A stretch of DNA of 64,000 nt from Kingdonia uniflora (GCA_014058105.1 JACGCM010001659.1:6543740-6607739), one strand, 5' to 3'; counted from the first letter of the stretch, positions 51,746-63,796 are shown. Program-made: numbers and translations. The notes: generated from the letters alone by a model not told the origin.

Positions 51746-54249
51746 AAAAATACTTATGTGGGTGAAAATACTGCTGGTGAAAGAGTTGGGGATGTACATG
51801 GAAACACTGTTGATGGAGAACATGGTGGGGGAGTTGGGGATATGGGTGTAAACACTAATAATTGGGCAGAATTAGATCTAGACAATCTAAATGCAAAAGA
51901 AGAATACTACTCTACACACACACATCTCAAGATGGTGATGATGGTCCCACTCAGGCAGATAAACAAATGTAATCTTGAGTTTAGAGATCTAGCTAAGGAG
52001 TATGATAACATCTTTGCTGAAGAAGAGCATATAGTTCATAGTGTATCTCCTCAACCTACTTATGGTAAATTAAGAGTTGGGATGGAGTGGGCAACTGCAT
52101 ATGAGTGCAGGGTAAACATTAGAAGGTGATCAATAATGAATAAGTTTGAGTATTATCAAGAAAAAAATAAAAATTACAGTGTTAGATTGTATTGCATTGA
52201 TGAAAACTGTGAATGAATGTTTTATACCAGGAGGACTAATGATGGTCAGACATTCACTTTAAGAAAAAGTAGTAACCTCCTACATACTTGCAGTGGTGGA
52301 GCTAAGAATAGAATGGCAAATGCTACTTGGGTGGCCAAACAAGTTGAGTCAGTGATGAGGCCTATGAGGACTACTAGACCTGCTGGTGTCAAAGACTTGA
52401 TATCAACACAATTTGGTGTAGACATTTCATATTATACAACCTGAAATGCTTGGTCAATTTGCAAGGAGGAGATAGTAGGTTCATATGATGAGGGATACAT
52501 CATGCAACTAGAGTTGTGTCTACAGATATTACATTCAAATCCTAGGAGTATAGCTATTGTTAGCAAAGACCATGATACTAGCCAGTGGACTGGGACATGT
52601 ATGATGTTTAAGGCAAGTATTAATGGATTTTTTAATAGTTGCAGACCTGTTGTTGGCTTAGATGAATGTTTTCTGAAGGGTAAATATGGGGGTGTGTGCC
52701 TATCAGCTATTGGATTGGATGGTAACAATGGACTCTTCCCATTAGGAATATACTTTTGTAAGTCTGAGTCTAAAGACACATGGCACTCATTTATGCAGAT
52801 AATGCATCCCTACTTTGTTCTTCATGATGCAAAGTTGACGTTTATCTCAGATAGGCATAAAGGACTTATTGATGCAGTTGTAAACATATTTCCATTTTCA
52901 AACCATAGGTATAACTTCCTTTTTTTTCTCTTTTTCTTTTTCAATTTTTTTTAAACCACAAGTACTTAAGCTGTTATTAGTATGTTATGGCAGGTTTTAT
53001 TTCAGACACATGTATAAGAATATGAAAAGGTCTACAGGGGTACACATTTAGAGAGTTTAATTTGGAAAGCAGCAAGAACATATAAACAGGTAGAGAAGAA
53101 GAATTTGTTAGATGAACTGAAGCTGGATAACCCATCAACACATGACTTGTTGATGAAAGAGTCATTTGAACATTGGGCTAGATCCCACTTTGACTTCACT
53201 GCTAAGTGTGAACATATCACAAATAATTTCTCTGAGTCTTTCAACAACTGAATTTTTAAGATCAGGGATAAACCAATTCATAAAGCACTAGAGAAATTGA
53301 ACTTAATGCTGATGAAGTTAATGCTTGATAGGAGACAACAAGCAAATGACTGGGAAGAAAAAGTTAATATTACTTAATTAATTTGCAATTTGGCAATATA
53401 TAATTGTTATGCTTCTCTAAATGCAGGTTTGGTGTTAGTGCCTAGAGCACAAACACATATTGATAAACTAAAGAGACAGTATGATTAATATAGGATTTAA
53501 GGGACTAAGAAGGAGGATGGTAATACTGGCCTAGGTATAACTGGCCAATATGTTATAATTAATTGCAGTAAGTGAGCAGAGATGGAGAGTCAATTTAGGG
53601 ACACATGAATGTGATTTTCATGAGTGGCAGGTTACTGGACTTTTATGTGTCCATGTTGTGTCTATTATAGTCCTTTATAAATATTCATGGGCCAAGTAAG
53701 TATTTTTTTAGTATTATTTCCATGTTAAAGTACTTTTAATGTTATTTCAATGCCTAATATGTCCATATGTGACAATGCTTGGTTAATTGACAGTTTTGTC
53801 TCTAAATATCATAAAGTGTCTTCATATGCGAAGACATACAAAGATGTTATATATCCTGTGGTTAATCTTTCAGGATGGGGATATGTACAACTTTATCATA
53901 ATTAACTCTTATATGTCCCAATACCATATGTTTTCTTAAAGTTTTTTGTTTGTTTATGTCCATATATACAGCCTCAATCTCCTTACTTTTTACCACCACC
54001 ATTTGTGAGAGGACCTGGAAGGCCAATAAAAGAAAGGATACATGATCCAGATGAAAAAAGGCCTAAGAAAAGATGTAGTACATGTAGATGCTTCGGTCAT
54101 AACAAAACATGTAAGGGTCCACCTGCAGTACCAACATCAAGAGTGGTTAGAACTGGACAAAGGCTAGACACAAATACCAGTAGGGATAATTTTATGAGAA
54201 ACATTGGCTTACTAGTGGATACAAGAGGTGGAAAAGCTGCAGGTTAAAC

Positions 54250-54480
54250 TGGAAGTGGAGGGAGGACTAGAAGAAATACAGTGGGAGGAAGGATTGATGT
54301 AAGGGGAGGTAGAGATGGAGGAAAAACTAGAGGGGGAGGGAACACTAGAAGAAATACAGTCGAAGGAAGGACTGATGCAAGGGGAGGTGGAGATAGAGGA
54401 AAAACTAAAGGTGGATGGAGGACTGAAAGAAATACAGTGGGAGGAAGAACTATAGGAGATAATGTTGGAGGCAGAACGAA
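54250..54480 (+). repeat. 78-bp tandem repeat in transposase tail
   Basis: About 2.7 units with AGAAATACAGT, GGAAGGA, GATGCAAGGGGAGG and GGAAAAACTA, encoding Arg/Gly-rich protein. Confidence 0.75.
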
Positions 54481-54993
54481 GGCCAAAAAGGCATATTTTA
54501 AAGCTCAACGGGCTGCAAGTGGAGAAAACTAAGGTTATAAATAACGAAGGCCAAAAAGGGGAGAAGAAAAAAATGCCTATTATCATATCTTCGGTTGGAC
54601 ATAGTCACTTTTTTGCCTCAAATAAAAACAGGAAGGTTTCACTAGTATAACTTGACTTTGATGGTACCATTTGACAATTAGGTAAAAAAATGCTACAAGA
54701 TCACAAACAACAAGATCAAAAAGAAGAGTAAATATCATAACACTCAAAGCTCATAAATATGACCAGATCCTCACATAACATTAGGTACGAAGTCTCTATA
54801 TGTATCCTAAAGTATAATACTAATGAGTGTTTATCTATCTTAGCATGCGATAGTTAACTGTCGTGAAAGAAAACAAATCTAAGTAAACACTATACTGAAC
54901 TATCCTAACACTGAATTAGAAAACGTATCTGACCAAACATATATCACTGTGATAATCTAACAAAAGAGTGTAAAGAGAAAGTAAGATACATAC

Positions 54994-57900
54994 CTAAACA
55001 ATAGAGCAGACACCAATTGACCATCTCAGAAGCTCAAACCTCATAGCATCTAACGGCTTGGTGAAAAAATCGGCTAACTGACTCTCTGTAGGAACATACT
55101 CAGCACTGACTATTTTGCGTTGAACAAGATCACGGATGAAGTGGAAGCGAATGTCAATGTGCTTGGTTCTAAAATGTTGTTCAGGATTCTTGGAGATGTT
55201 GATCACACTCGTATTATCACAAAAAATGGACATCGTCCCCTGGACTATTCCATAGTCATGCACCATCTATTTTATCCAAATCAATTGAGTGCAATAACTA
55301 CCCGCAACAATATACTCCGCTTCTGCTATGGATTGAGAAATATAATTTTGCTTCTTACTTTGCCAAGCCATAAGATTATTTTTAATATAATAATATCCAC
55401 CCGAAGTACTTTTCTTATCATCTGCATTACCCGCCCAATCTGCATCGAAATATCCAATTACCTCAGAAGTTGTGTCATATGAGTACCATAAACCAAAATC
55501 GAAGTCCAACATACATAATAAATAATACGTTTAACAACCTGTAAATGGGATTCTTTAGGATTACCTTGATAACGAGCACAAATACATACACTAAACATAA
55601 TATTATGACGAGTAGCAGTAAGATAAAGTAAATAGCCTATCATACTTCTATACATCTTTTGTTCAACATCCTTACCTGTCGAGTCCTTACTTAGCTTTGT
55701 AGTGGTACTCATGGGTGTCCTGGCATGCTTTGCAGAAGAGAGACCAAACTTCTTCACAAGATCCCTGACATACGTGAATTGAGAAATAAATATTCCTTTC
55801 TCCACTTAACGTATTTGGAGACCTAGGAAGTAAGTTAGTTCCTCAGCCATGCTCATCTCAAATTTACTTTTCATTAAAGCTGCAAAAGAAGTGGTTAGTG
55901 AACTCAAAGTAGAGCCAAACACAATATCATCTACGTATACCTGTACAACGAGCATTGCGCCTCCCTTCCATTGGATAAATAGTATTTTATCAACTCCCCC
56001 TCGAACAAAACCTTTAACTAAGATAAAATTGGAGAGCCGTTCATACCATGCTCGAGGAGCTTGCTTAAAAATGAAAAGAGCTTTCTTCAAGTAGAACACG
56101 TGATCGGGATGATGAGGATCCTCAAACCCTTTTGGTTGGGCTACATACACTTTTTCCTTTAAGAGCCCGTTCAGAAAAGCACTCTTCACATCCATCTGAT
56201 ACAACTTGAATTTTTTATTACAAGCAAGAACAAACAGTAGGATAATAGACTTAAGCCTTGCAGTAGGTGCAAATGTTTCAACAACATCAACCCATTTTAC
56301 TTGATTGTACCCTTGAGCGACCAATCTAGCTTTGTTTCGAATTACATTTCCAAGTTCGTCATATTTGTTCTTATAAACCCATTTAGTCCCAATGATATTT
56401 GTACTTTATGGACGTGGAACCAAATCCCAAACATCTTGACGTCGAAATTGGCGAAGCTCATCTTGTATTGCATATAACCAATATTTGTCTGAAAAAGCTT
56501 CCTTTACCGTTGTTGGTTCGATCACAGAAATATAACAAACATAGTGCACCGTCTCATGGTGTTGGTTTATAGTCTGAACCCAAGAAGTAGCATCCCCGAT
56601 GATATTGGCATTTGAGTAATCCTTACGAACTTGATGTCATCCGGGTTGCGGAACACTTGGGGCGGGAAGTGGTGGTGGAGCTGGAAGTGGTGGAGTAGGG
56701 ATCGATGCAAGAATATCACTAGTTGATATTTATGGATTTTTCGTTGTACTATCATCTTCTCTCACATCTGCAGAACCAATGGTGCAAGTATCATTCACAA
56801 CCACATTACAAAACTCCATTATCACGTTGGTCCTTAAATTGTAGACTCGAAAAGCTTTAATATTTGTTGAGTAGACCAATAAAATATCTTCATCACTCCG
56901 AGAGTCAAATTTCCCAATGTTCTCCCGATCTCTAAAGATAAAACATTTACTCCTAAAAACTCAGAAGTAGTTGACATTCGGCTTCTTTCCAAACCACAGT
57001 TAATAGGGCATATTTAAAGTAAGTAGACGTAGATACACTCTATTAATAGTATAGCACGCAGTATGAATGGTCTCCCTCTAAAAGTGTACCGGAAGATCCT
57101 TGCTGTGAAGTAAGACTCGTCCCATTATTTAAAGAACTCTATTCTTCCTTTCTACAATCCCATTTTGTTGTAGAGTGATTGGAGCAGAGAATTCATGCTT
57201 AATCCCATTAGAAATACAATACTCAACCACCTCAGTATCTTTAAACTCGCCTCTACGATCACTTCAAATTTTATCAATAGAGCAATCTTTCTTATTTTGG
57301 ATTCGAAGCGATATACTACAAAACTCTTCAAAAGTATTAGACTTCCCTCTCAAAAGTGCTATCCATGTATAACAAGAGAAATCATCCACCATTACCAAAA
57401 TATACTTTTTACCTCCCAAGGATGCCGTTCTCATAGGACCCATCAAGTCCATGTGTATTAGCTTCAGAATCCGAGTAGTAGCAATATTGTTGGACTTCTT
57501 GTGAGAGCTCTTTATTTGCTTGCCAATTTGACAAGGACTGTACACCACGTTGCTCAATTCCCAACTTCGGTACTCCCTGAATCAGTTCTTTACTTGTAAT
57601 CTTGACAAATCATTAAAGTTTATATGTCCCAACCTTTGATGTCATATGTCCACATCACTCAGTTTCGCTTTGTTACACAGTATAACTTCTTGTTGAATAG
57701 CATAACATTTATCAACGGTTCTAGCAGCATGCATCACACGTTGTCCTTGAGAGTTTAAAACATCAAATCCACCTCTGGAAAATGAAACAGTGTGATCTGT
57801 ATCACATAGTTGACTGATATTAAGAAGATTTGCCTTCAGCCCATCAACCAAAAGAATATTATCAATTGCTAGAGTACCAAGTCCTTCGGCATTTTCCTTT

Positions 57901-59961
57901 TCTACCACATGAGATGTCATCCCATCACCAAAAGTTATATCACCTCCCTGAATATTCTCTAGGTGACTCAGCTTGGACCCATCACTAGTCATATGACAGG
58001 AATACCCACTATCCATATTCCATTGAACTGACTTGAACGCATTCAAAGCAGTTAATGCAATATTGTACCTTATCTGAGGTGCCAAATTCATCTTTCGTAC
58101 CCAAATGCTTCGAAAAGTTCTTCGACCTGTAATTTCTTGTGCAAACCATCTAAGCATATTCTTACTTTTCATAATATTATAAATCACATTAGAATTATAT
58201 CTATATCCATTGACAGGGCAAGCATATGGTTGATAGGGTCCAACAAATCTACAGTAAGATGCAATATGTTCATTTCGACCACATATACTACAATAATAAA
58301 TTTGAGAGTAAGAGACCCGTTTGGAGTGATTATGAGTAGTGGATATCATATCCTAGACCCGAAGTAGACGCAGTTGCTTTCACAAACTTTGTGATTTGAG
58401 GAGTTTTGGTATTAGGAAGAGGTTCCTCATATCCTAGACCCCTTTTGTCACTATCCGTCTTTCCCATACATAACATTTTATTAATGTTCTTGGCCCCATG
58501 ACATAACTTTTCAAGTTTCTGCTGAGATAGAACTATATCAAGCTTGGCCGAATGAAGTTCGTCCAAAGTTGATTTCATTTTCTCCTTTGCATCATTAACT
58601 TCTTTTTCTAAAAACACAACTTTGTCATGAAGGCCTTGTTTCTCATTCTCAAGTACCACTATCTTGTGATTTGTACTCTCAGTTTTGCCTTGAAGTTTGC
58701 ACGTAAGTGTATTAACTTGGTCTTTCAAGACTTTGTTAAGTTCACCGAGTTTCATATACTTGGCGAGAGTCTAAGCATACAAGTCCTCAAGATGCAGGTC
58801 CTCAAACTCATTTTGTTCTTGATTACTCTAATTTTCATCAGAATTTTCAAGTTGAAAAGCGTTAAAGTTATTATTGCCACAATTAAAAATCTCCAGATAT
58901 GCACAATATGACCCATTATCAACTACTTAGGGATTACTCTCATTGTTATCATGTTCATCATTACTGTCATCCCAAGTAATACTGATATTCATAGCTTTAT
59001 GATTTATTCCAGATTTCTTTTTAGGACAACTATGGGCATATTGACCAAACTTGTAACATTTATAACATTCAACTTGACTAAGGTTAGTATCATTATTGGT
59101 CTACCGATTATAAGATTTGACCCAATCATGAGGTGGTGGTTTATAGTTTATCGATTGCCCTTATTTTTGAAATTGATGTTTTTTCAAGATTTTTTGAAAT
59201 TGTTGACTGATAAGAGCAATTGATGAATCTATATCCGAACCTTTATCATCATCTGAGATATATGAGTGATCAACCTCTTTAGAACCCTTAGAAAAAGAGG
59301 AGTGAGATGAAGACTTGAAAGCAACACTCTTGTTCTTATCGGGGTTTTCTATTTTCATCTCGAGTTTAAGCGTTTGTAATTTTCCAGCCAATGTATCGGG
59401 TTTAATTTTCTTAAGATCTTGTGCTTCCTCGATAGCATCACGTATGGATCTAAAGCTCTTAGGAAGAGATCTTAGAACTTTGCAAACAATTTGAACATCG
59501 GAGTACGCTGCTCCTAATGTGGTACTAGTGTTTACATTATCACTTAGTTTTGCATAGAACTTGTCAAAGGGTTCGTTTTCACTCATTCTGATATTCTCAA
59601 ATTGTGAGGTAAACATTTGAAGCTTACTTTCTTTAACTGTATCATCACCTTTATGAGTTTGAACTAGGATGTCCCAAGCTTCTTTATAAGTGGTACACGC
59701 AGAGATATGTCGAAACTCACTTTGACTCACAACCATAAAGATAACATTGAGGTCTTTAGAATTATAACTAGCAGAATCTTTTTCTTCCTTTGACCATTGG
59801 TTCATAGGTTTAGGGACCTCAATAGCACTCCATGGTGGGCCTTGCATCACAGTAGGGTGTGTCCATCCATCCTCAATAGCAATCCATACATCTTCTCCGA
59901 TTGATTGTAAGAATATAACCATTCAGACCTTCTAGTATGGATATTCTATGCCATCAAAGAG
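54994..59961 (-). pseudogene. SIRE-like Gag-Pol polyprotein, broken
   Basis: Gag (59922-59161, IFLQSIGEDVWIAIEDGW and GDDTVKESKLQMFTSQFENI), then a knuckle (CYKCGQYAHSCP-like, near 59030-59070) and a coiled segment (58755-58330). The GAG-pre-integrase region has WNMDSGYSCHMT (58349-57642); integrase (57557 to about 56900) has HMDLMGPMRTASLGGKKY. Reverse transcriptase (56324-55806) has YVDDIVFGST, the SIRE/Maximus-type signature. RNase H (55512-54994) has SIAEAEYIVAGS and RTKHIDIRFHFIRD. Stops and frame shifts separate nearly every block. Confidence 0.85.
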
Positions 59962-60075
59962 TGGAGGGCAATTTACAAGACCTCCAAACTTCTCAAAACT
60001 CATTATTCTCAAACAAACTATCCAGAATCCATGCTTAGGTTGTTAAACCACGAAGCGTGACCGCTCTGATACCAA

Positions 60076-61012
60076 TTAAAATTCCTAGATGCTTGAGACC
60101 AACCAATTTTGATTGTTTTAGGTCTAAATCGATAGGTCATAATTCCTTTGAATTAATAGTCTACGCTTAACCTAAATCAAGTTGATTCAATTATCTAATG
60201 TCAAGTAATCAGTTGGAAATATAAAGATAAGGGCAGAGATTTTTAACCCTGTAGGAAACTTTCTCAGGAGAAAAACCCACAGGTCGCTGTTGAATCACTC
60301 GACAGCTAAACAATCCACTATTAAAAAAGAATAATAAGAGTTTAACTACTTATAGACTCAATAAATACATCATCCCGTGGTTTTCTCTCTTCTAATCAAG
60401 CTCCTAGCAATCTATTCCTCGTTCTCGCAATGCCTCACCTCGGATAACGCACCAAAGATTCAAAGCTTGAATCACTTAATTTCTTCAATCCATAATTAGG
60501 GTTTCTTGATCAATGATGATTGATTCAAGATTTGAGTATTTTAGTTCTCTCTTAAATCTCTCAAGAATAATCTCTCCTCACTCTAAAAAACAAGCCCTAG
60601 AAGAAATTGATTTTCGAAGAAGTGAAGTTTTGAAAAAATAAGTTGTTTTTTATTAGAAAACATAAATCACGTTCTCTGTTCGAATAAAAATAAATGTATT
60701 CGAATAAAAATCAGGCTGAACCAATCTATTCGAATAAAAAATAGCCTGAGACATTTTATTCGAATACAATAAAATCTATTCGAATAGAAATATTCTCAGT
60801 TCTATTCGAATAGAAAATGAATATATTCAAATAGAAGTTCTGTTATCTTAAAAAAGACATACTTATTACCTGGGCTTGATATTTAGAATAAGGAGTTAGA
60901 AACCCACTTACCTATTCAGTGTCAGTCCAGCTGTAGTCTTTCCACGTGCACTCACTGACGTCGGATAACCACGAGATAGTGCTGACACCTACTCTAGACA
61001 CTAAATGAAACA
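60076..61012 (-). repeat. 5' LTR of the SIRE-like element
   Basis: About 937 bp. Contains CACGTG near 60942, GACGTC near 60957, and the TATTCGAATA cluster (60678-60835). The inner boundary is set by the primer site and is approximate. Confidence 0.65.
60678..60835. repeat. TATTCGAATA palindrome cluster in the SIRE-like LTR
   Basis: Seven copies of ATTCGAAT or close variants in about 160 bp. They are usually followed by AAAA or AGAA. Confidence 0.9.
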
Positions 61013-61025
61013 AACTCCAAAATAG

Positions 61026-61217
61026 ATGTTTCAAGAAGGTGCTACTCAAGTATCTACTTCTCAAGCTCCATGGCATTCACAAGGTGATACTCAAGCTTCT
61101 CAATCACAAGTAAGAGCTCTAAGACAATCACAAAACCAACAATCTCAAGCTCAAACTTCAAGTTCAAATCCCTACAAGAAAGCATTTGTTCAACCTATAA
61201 GAAAATGGATCATATAA
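61026..61217 (+). pseudogene. Gln/Ser-rich fragment, possible C-terminus of MULE-2 transposase
   Basis: Frame 61026-61217 reads QVSTSQAPWHSQGDTQASQ and ends with SNPYKKAFVQPIRKWII. Such tails occur at the end of MuDR transposases. It lies immediately beyond the SIRE-like LTR, which fits separation by that insertion. No catalytic motif. Confidence 0.4.
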
Positions 61218-61480
61218 GTAGTGTTTCCTAAATTATGATGTGCAACATAATTTTGGAGTGATAACAGCTTTTGATGATGGCATATTTAACTTTTGAATGT
61301 ATTTAGTGGTGCTTCTGTTAGTGGTGCTTTGTTGGATATACAATTTGTTGATATACAATTTTTTGTGGATGTATATACAGTTTTTTGTGGATGTATATAT
61401 AGTTTTTTATGAATATACAGCTTTTGTTGGATCAGTTTGTGTTCTTGTAGAATATGTTCTTTGTGTGCAGGATTTTTTAA
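61218..61480. other. Non-coding MULE-2 DNA with short repeats
   Basis: Repeated TATACAGTTTTTTGTGGATG-like units between 61340 and 61430. Probable 3' UTR of the transposase. Confidence 0.45.
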
Positions 61481-61815
61481 AAATGCCAGGTCGTTAAAAC
61501 GACTCCAAATGTTGTTCGAACGACATGATCAATTAAGCCTGAAAATACTTGCAGCCAGAATTGGTTTTCTTAAAGATGTCAAGTTGTTCGAATGACTCAA
61601 AATGTCATTCGAACGACATGATCAATTAAGCCTGAAAATACTTGCACCCAAAATTGGTTTTCTTAAAGATGCCAGGTCGTTTGAACGACTCCAAATGTCA
61701 TTCGAACGATATGATCAATTAAGCCTGAAAATATTTGCAGCCATAATTGGTTTTCTTCAAGATGCCAGGTCATTCGAACGACTCCAAATGTCGTTCGAAC
61801 GACATGACATCTTTT
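61481..61815. repeat. 93-bp tandem array with paired GTCGTTCGAACGAC palindromes (MULE-2)
   Basis: Three full units and a partial fourth. Each has GCCAGGTCGTTCGAACGACT, then about eight bases, then a second palindrome, then ATGATCAATTAAGCCTGAAA and AATTGGTTTTCTTAAAGAT. The inverse of the second palindrome has GGCTTAATT seven bases away, as in the terminal repeat and in the gypsy LTR. Confidence 0.9.
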
Positions 61816-61928
61816 TAAGAGGTTGAATGTCTAAATCCTGGATCCTATATTCATAAACACAAGTACATAAGACAATCATAAACATAATGCCATTCATAAA
61901 CACTCGCCATTTATAAACACAAGTAGAC

Positions 61929-62758
61929 TGTTGGACAACAGTTTTGTAAAACAGTCAGATTTTTGACAGGTCTGACATAGCCTGTTCAGGCCCACTTTGA
62001 GGTAGGACCCGATGTCCGAAACATACCATTGCGAAGCTCTCTCCGAGGGCTTTCCAACGGTATATTCAAACGACCAAAACGGTTGTCGGATGAATGAGTA
62101 ATTCGTCTCCAAAGTCAGCTACTTGAAAACTGTTCGTGAAAAGGTGCGTGCTTTTTCCTTCCGTTAGTTTTAAACAAATACAACTGTTGTAAAGGTGCCT
62201 TTTCAAGTAGTTGCACCTGTTGTGAACAGGTGTGTTTAGCCTATAAATTAGTGTTGAATTTGATCAATTCAATTACTCAATTTTTCGTGTGGCTTACCCT
62301 CGAATCTCCTCCTCCTCTTAAACTGTTGAAGAGCAGTTCGCATATTATTCGCCAGAGACAGTGTATTCCAGTACAGGTTATGTCTGTACCGACTGTTGTA
62401 TCTTGGGAGACTACCTGCCAGAGATCTGTTTACACGTAAACAGGGCAGCTATATTGTCTTAAGGAGATTGCCTAGCAAGCCTCAGTCATCCTCCTTAATC
62501 CTAATTCGTATTTAACTTTCGGTAAACAGTAAGTGTAGTTCATTAGTTAATTCATATTTTATTTCCATTACAAGACTGTACTATTCTCTTATTTATACTT
62601 AATCATACTGTAAAACAGTAAGATTACAGTGACAATTCTAAGTCTTTTCTAGACTTTACATTATTATACAGCATATACAGTCTGTATTGAGACAGATTAT
62701 TACATAGAATAAATCGAGGATTTATTCCGTGTTAATTCACACAGATTGTACTCCAACA
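61929..62758 (+). repeat. Solo LTR, TSD TAGAC
   Basis: 830 bp with ends TGTTGGA and TCCAACA. TAGAC flanks it at 61924-61928 and 62759-62763. A TATA-like CCTATAAATTAG lies near 62241. The perfect duplication with no internal region indicates recombination between two LTRs. Which strand was transcribed is inferred from the TATA position. Confidence 0.85.
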
Positions 62759-62865
62759 TAGACAATCTGGAGTACTCTTACAATCCACTGTTACATTCAT
62801 AAACACAGTGCCAACTACATTCTCAGAGTACAATTGGAGTACTCTTGCAATTACACCAATTACAT

Positions 62866-63240
62866 TTAACCTAGACTGGACTTGCCCTTAAACTGCCTAC
62901 AAAACCCATTTAAATCCATTGTTACATTGATCTTCTCTTCCATGTGCACTCTATCCTTAGTTCCAACATTATTGTTTGCAGTTACTTCAATAACATCTTC
63001 AAGCCATATGAACTTCTCACATAGTATGTTTTGACACTTGGGAAACTTCTTGCCTTTGCTACTCTCAGTTCTAGAGGTGCACAACTTCATTGGAGACCCA
63101 CAACCTTTCTTTTCACAAATAACATTTCTCTATGGACAATGATTCCACCAATGTTTAGTATCAGCACACCCAAAACATCCCACACATTGCTTCCCAATTT
63201 CTATTATTAAGAAACCAAATTCCATACTAGTGATCCAAAC
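62866..63240 (-). pseudogene. GRF-type zinc-finger protein fragment carried by MULE-2
   Basis: The minus strand reads CVGCFGCADTKHWWNHCP (near 63185-63135), then ICEKKGCGSPMKLCTSRTES (near 63118-63060), then FPKCQNILCEKFIWLED (to about 63000). The second part has the cysteine spacing and the SRT and F-W signature of GRF zinc fingers, which bind nucleic acid. A stop at 63133 lies between the first and second parts. The fragment ends at 62866. It lies near the right terminal repeat in opposite orientation to the transposase. Confidence 0.6.
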
Positions 63241-63414
63241 CAAATTCCATTTTTACTAAGTTATTACCAACGCAAACATCTCTCCAAATTTCCAATAATC
63301 GAGTACTGACATTTAATTAGGAAAATTTCAGAATCTACATAACTTAAATTTCATACTGGTGAGAAACTCTAATTACCTCAGATTTCTTTAAGCTACCATT
63401 ACCCATTAAGATAC

Positions 63415-63419
63415 AACAA

Positions 63420-63458
<39 letters not shown>

Positions 63459-63796
63459 GAACTATTATGAATGAGTGAGAGAGATGATTGAAATCAGTTG
63501 AAGGGAGCGTAAAATCGGTTAGAGGGAGTCCGAAATCAGTTAGAGAGGAGAGATGAGAGAATGGTAACCTAAAACGGTCTTAAAGATGTCAGGTCATTCG
63601 AACGACATGATAAATTAAGCTTCAAAATAATTACGAGCTTGTCACTTAAGGGGTAAAACGGTCATAATATAATTTTTTATCAAGTGAGCGTTAAGACGTT
63701 AGTTTCCTACAATTGAGTAACAGTCCTAGTCAAATATGGGGTAAACACTATTATCAGAAACCAAAATGGGGGTACAAGGTTAAAAAAAAACCTCCA
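63415..63796 (-). repeat. Right terminal inverted repeat of MULE-2
   Basis: Inverse of 49623-50000 with substitutions and small indels. Contains GTCATTCGAACGAC at 63593-63606. Confidence 0.85.

Larger units (their letters stand above)
50150..54533 (+). pseudogene. MULE-2 transposase, MuDR-type, broken
   Basis: The N-terminal domain (VVLHWGG near 50208, IMDNVDGDQFYFHGLLEF) is frameshifted at an 18-base G run. The acidic middle region has a stop at 50480 and a T-run frame change near 50738. The catalytic domain includes VVGLDECFLKGKYGG (52649-52693), LTFISDRHKGL (52832-52864) and FTAKCEHITNNFSESFN (53198-53248), which give D, D and E candidates. An intron lies near 52910-52993. The SWIM finger CDFHEWQVTGLLCVHVV is near 53610-53660. 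The C-terminal region has RGPGRPIKERIHDPDEKRP and a zinc knuckle (CSTCRCFGHNKTCKGP). After a stop at 54245, a glycine-rich tail has a 78-bp repeat. Multiple stops make it inactive. A Gln/Ser-rich frame at 61026-61217 may be its displaced C-terminus. Confidence 0.85.
54660..61012 (-). mobile_element. SIRE-like copia element nested in MULE-2, no 3' LTR found
   Basis: The 5' LTR lies at about 60076-61012; it starts TGTTTCATTTAGTGTC, and a primer site TTGGTATCAGAGCGG follows. Gag, integrase, reverse transcriptase and RNase H run from 59961 to 54994. Left of 54994 there is no copy of the LTR, so the 3' end is deleted. The left boundary, somewhere in 54540-54990, is uncertain. Confidence 0.75.
49623..63796 (+). 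mobile_element. MULE-2: MuDR-type element with nested retrotransposons
   Basis: About 14.17 kb between terminal inverted repeats of about 375 bp (49623-50000 and 63415-63796). The flanks AACTCGAAA (49614-49622) and AACTCAAAA (63797-63805) are a 9-bp target duplication with one mismatch. Shared repeat landmarks include GAAGCTTAATTTATCATG, a TTCGAACGAC palindrome, CATCTTTAAGACCGTTTTAG and a CT microsatellite. It contains a MuDR-like transposase pseudogene (+), a SIRE-like copia insertion, a 93-bp tandem array, a solo LTR and a GRF zinc-finger gene fragment (-). Confidence 0.85.

Noticed and set aside
54212..54586. Minus-strand Ser/Pro-rich frame of 124 codons
   Set aside because: Antisense of the Arg/Gly-rich transposase tail; produced by its repeat composition.
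61481..61815. CRISPR-like regular repeats
   Set aside because: The repeats are adjacent 93-bp units with no unique spacers, in a plant transposon.
61602..61826. Plus-strand frame of 74 codons with repeated SFERHDQLSLKI
   Set aside because: Translation of the 93-bp array; no start context or family.
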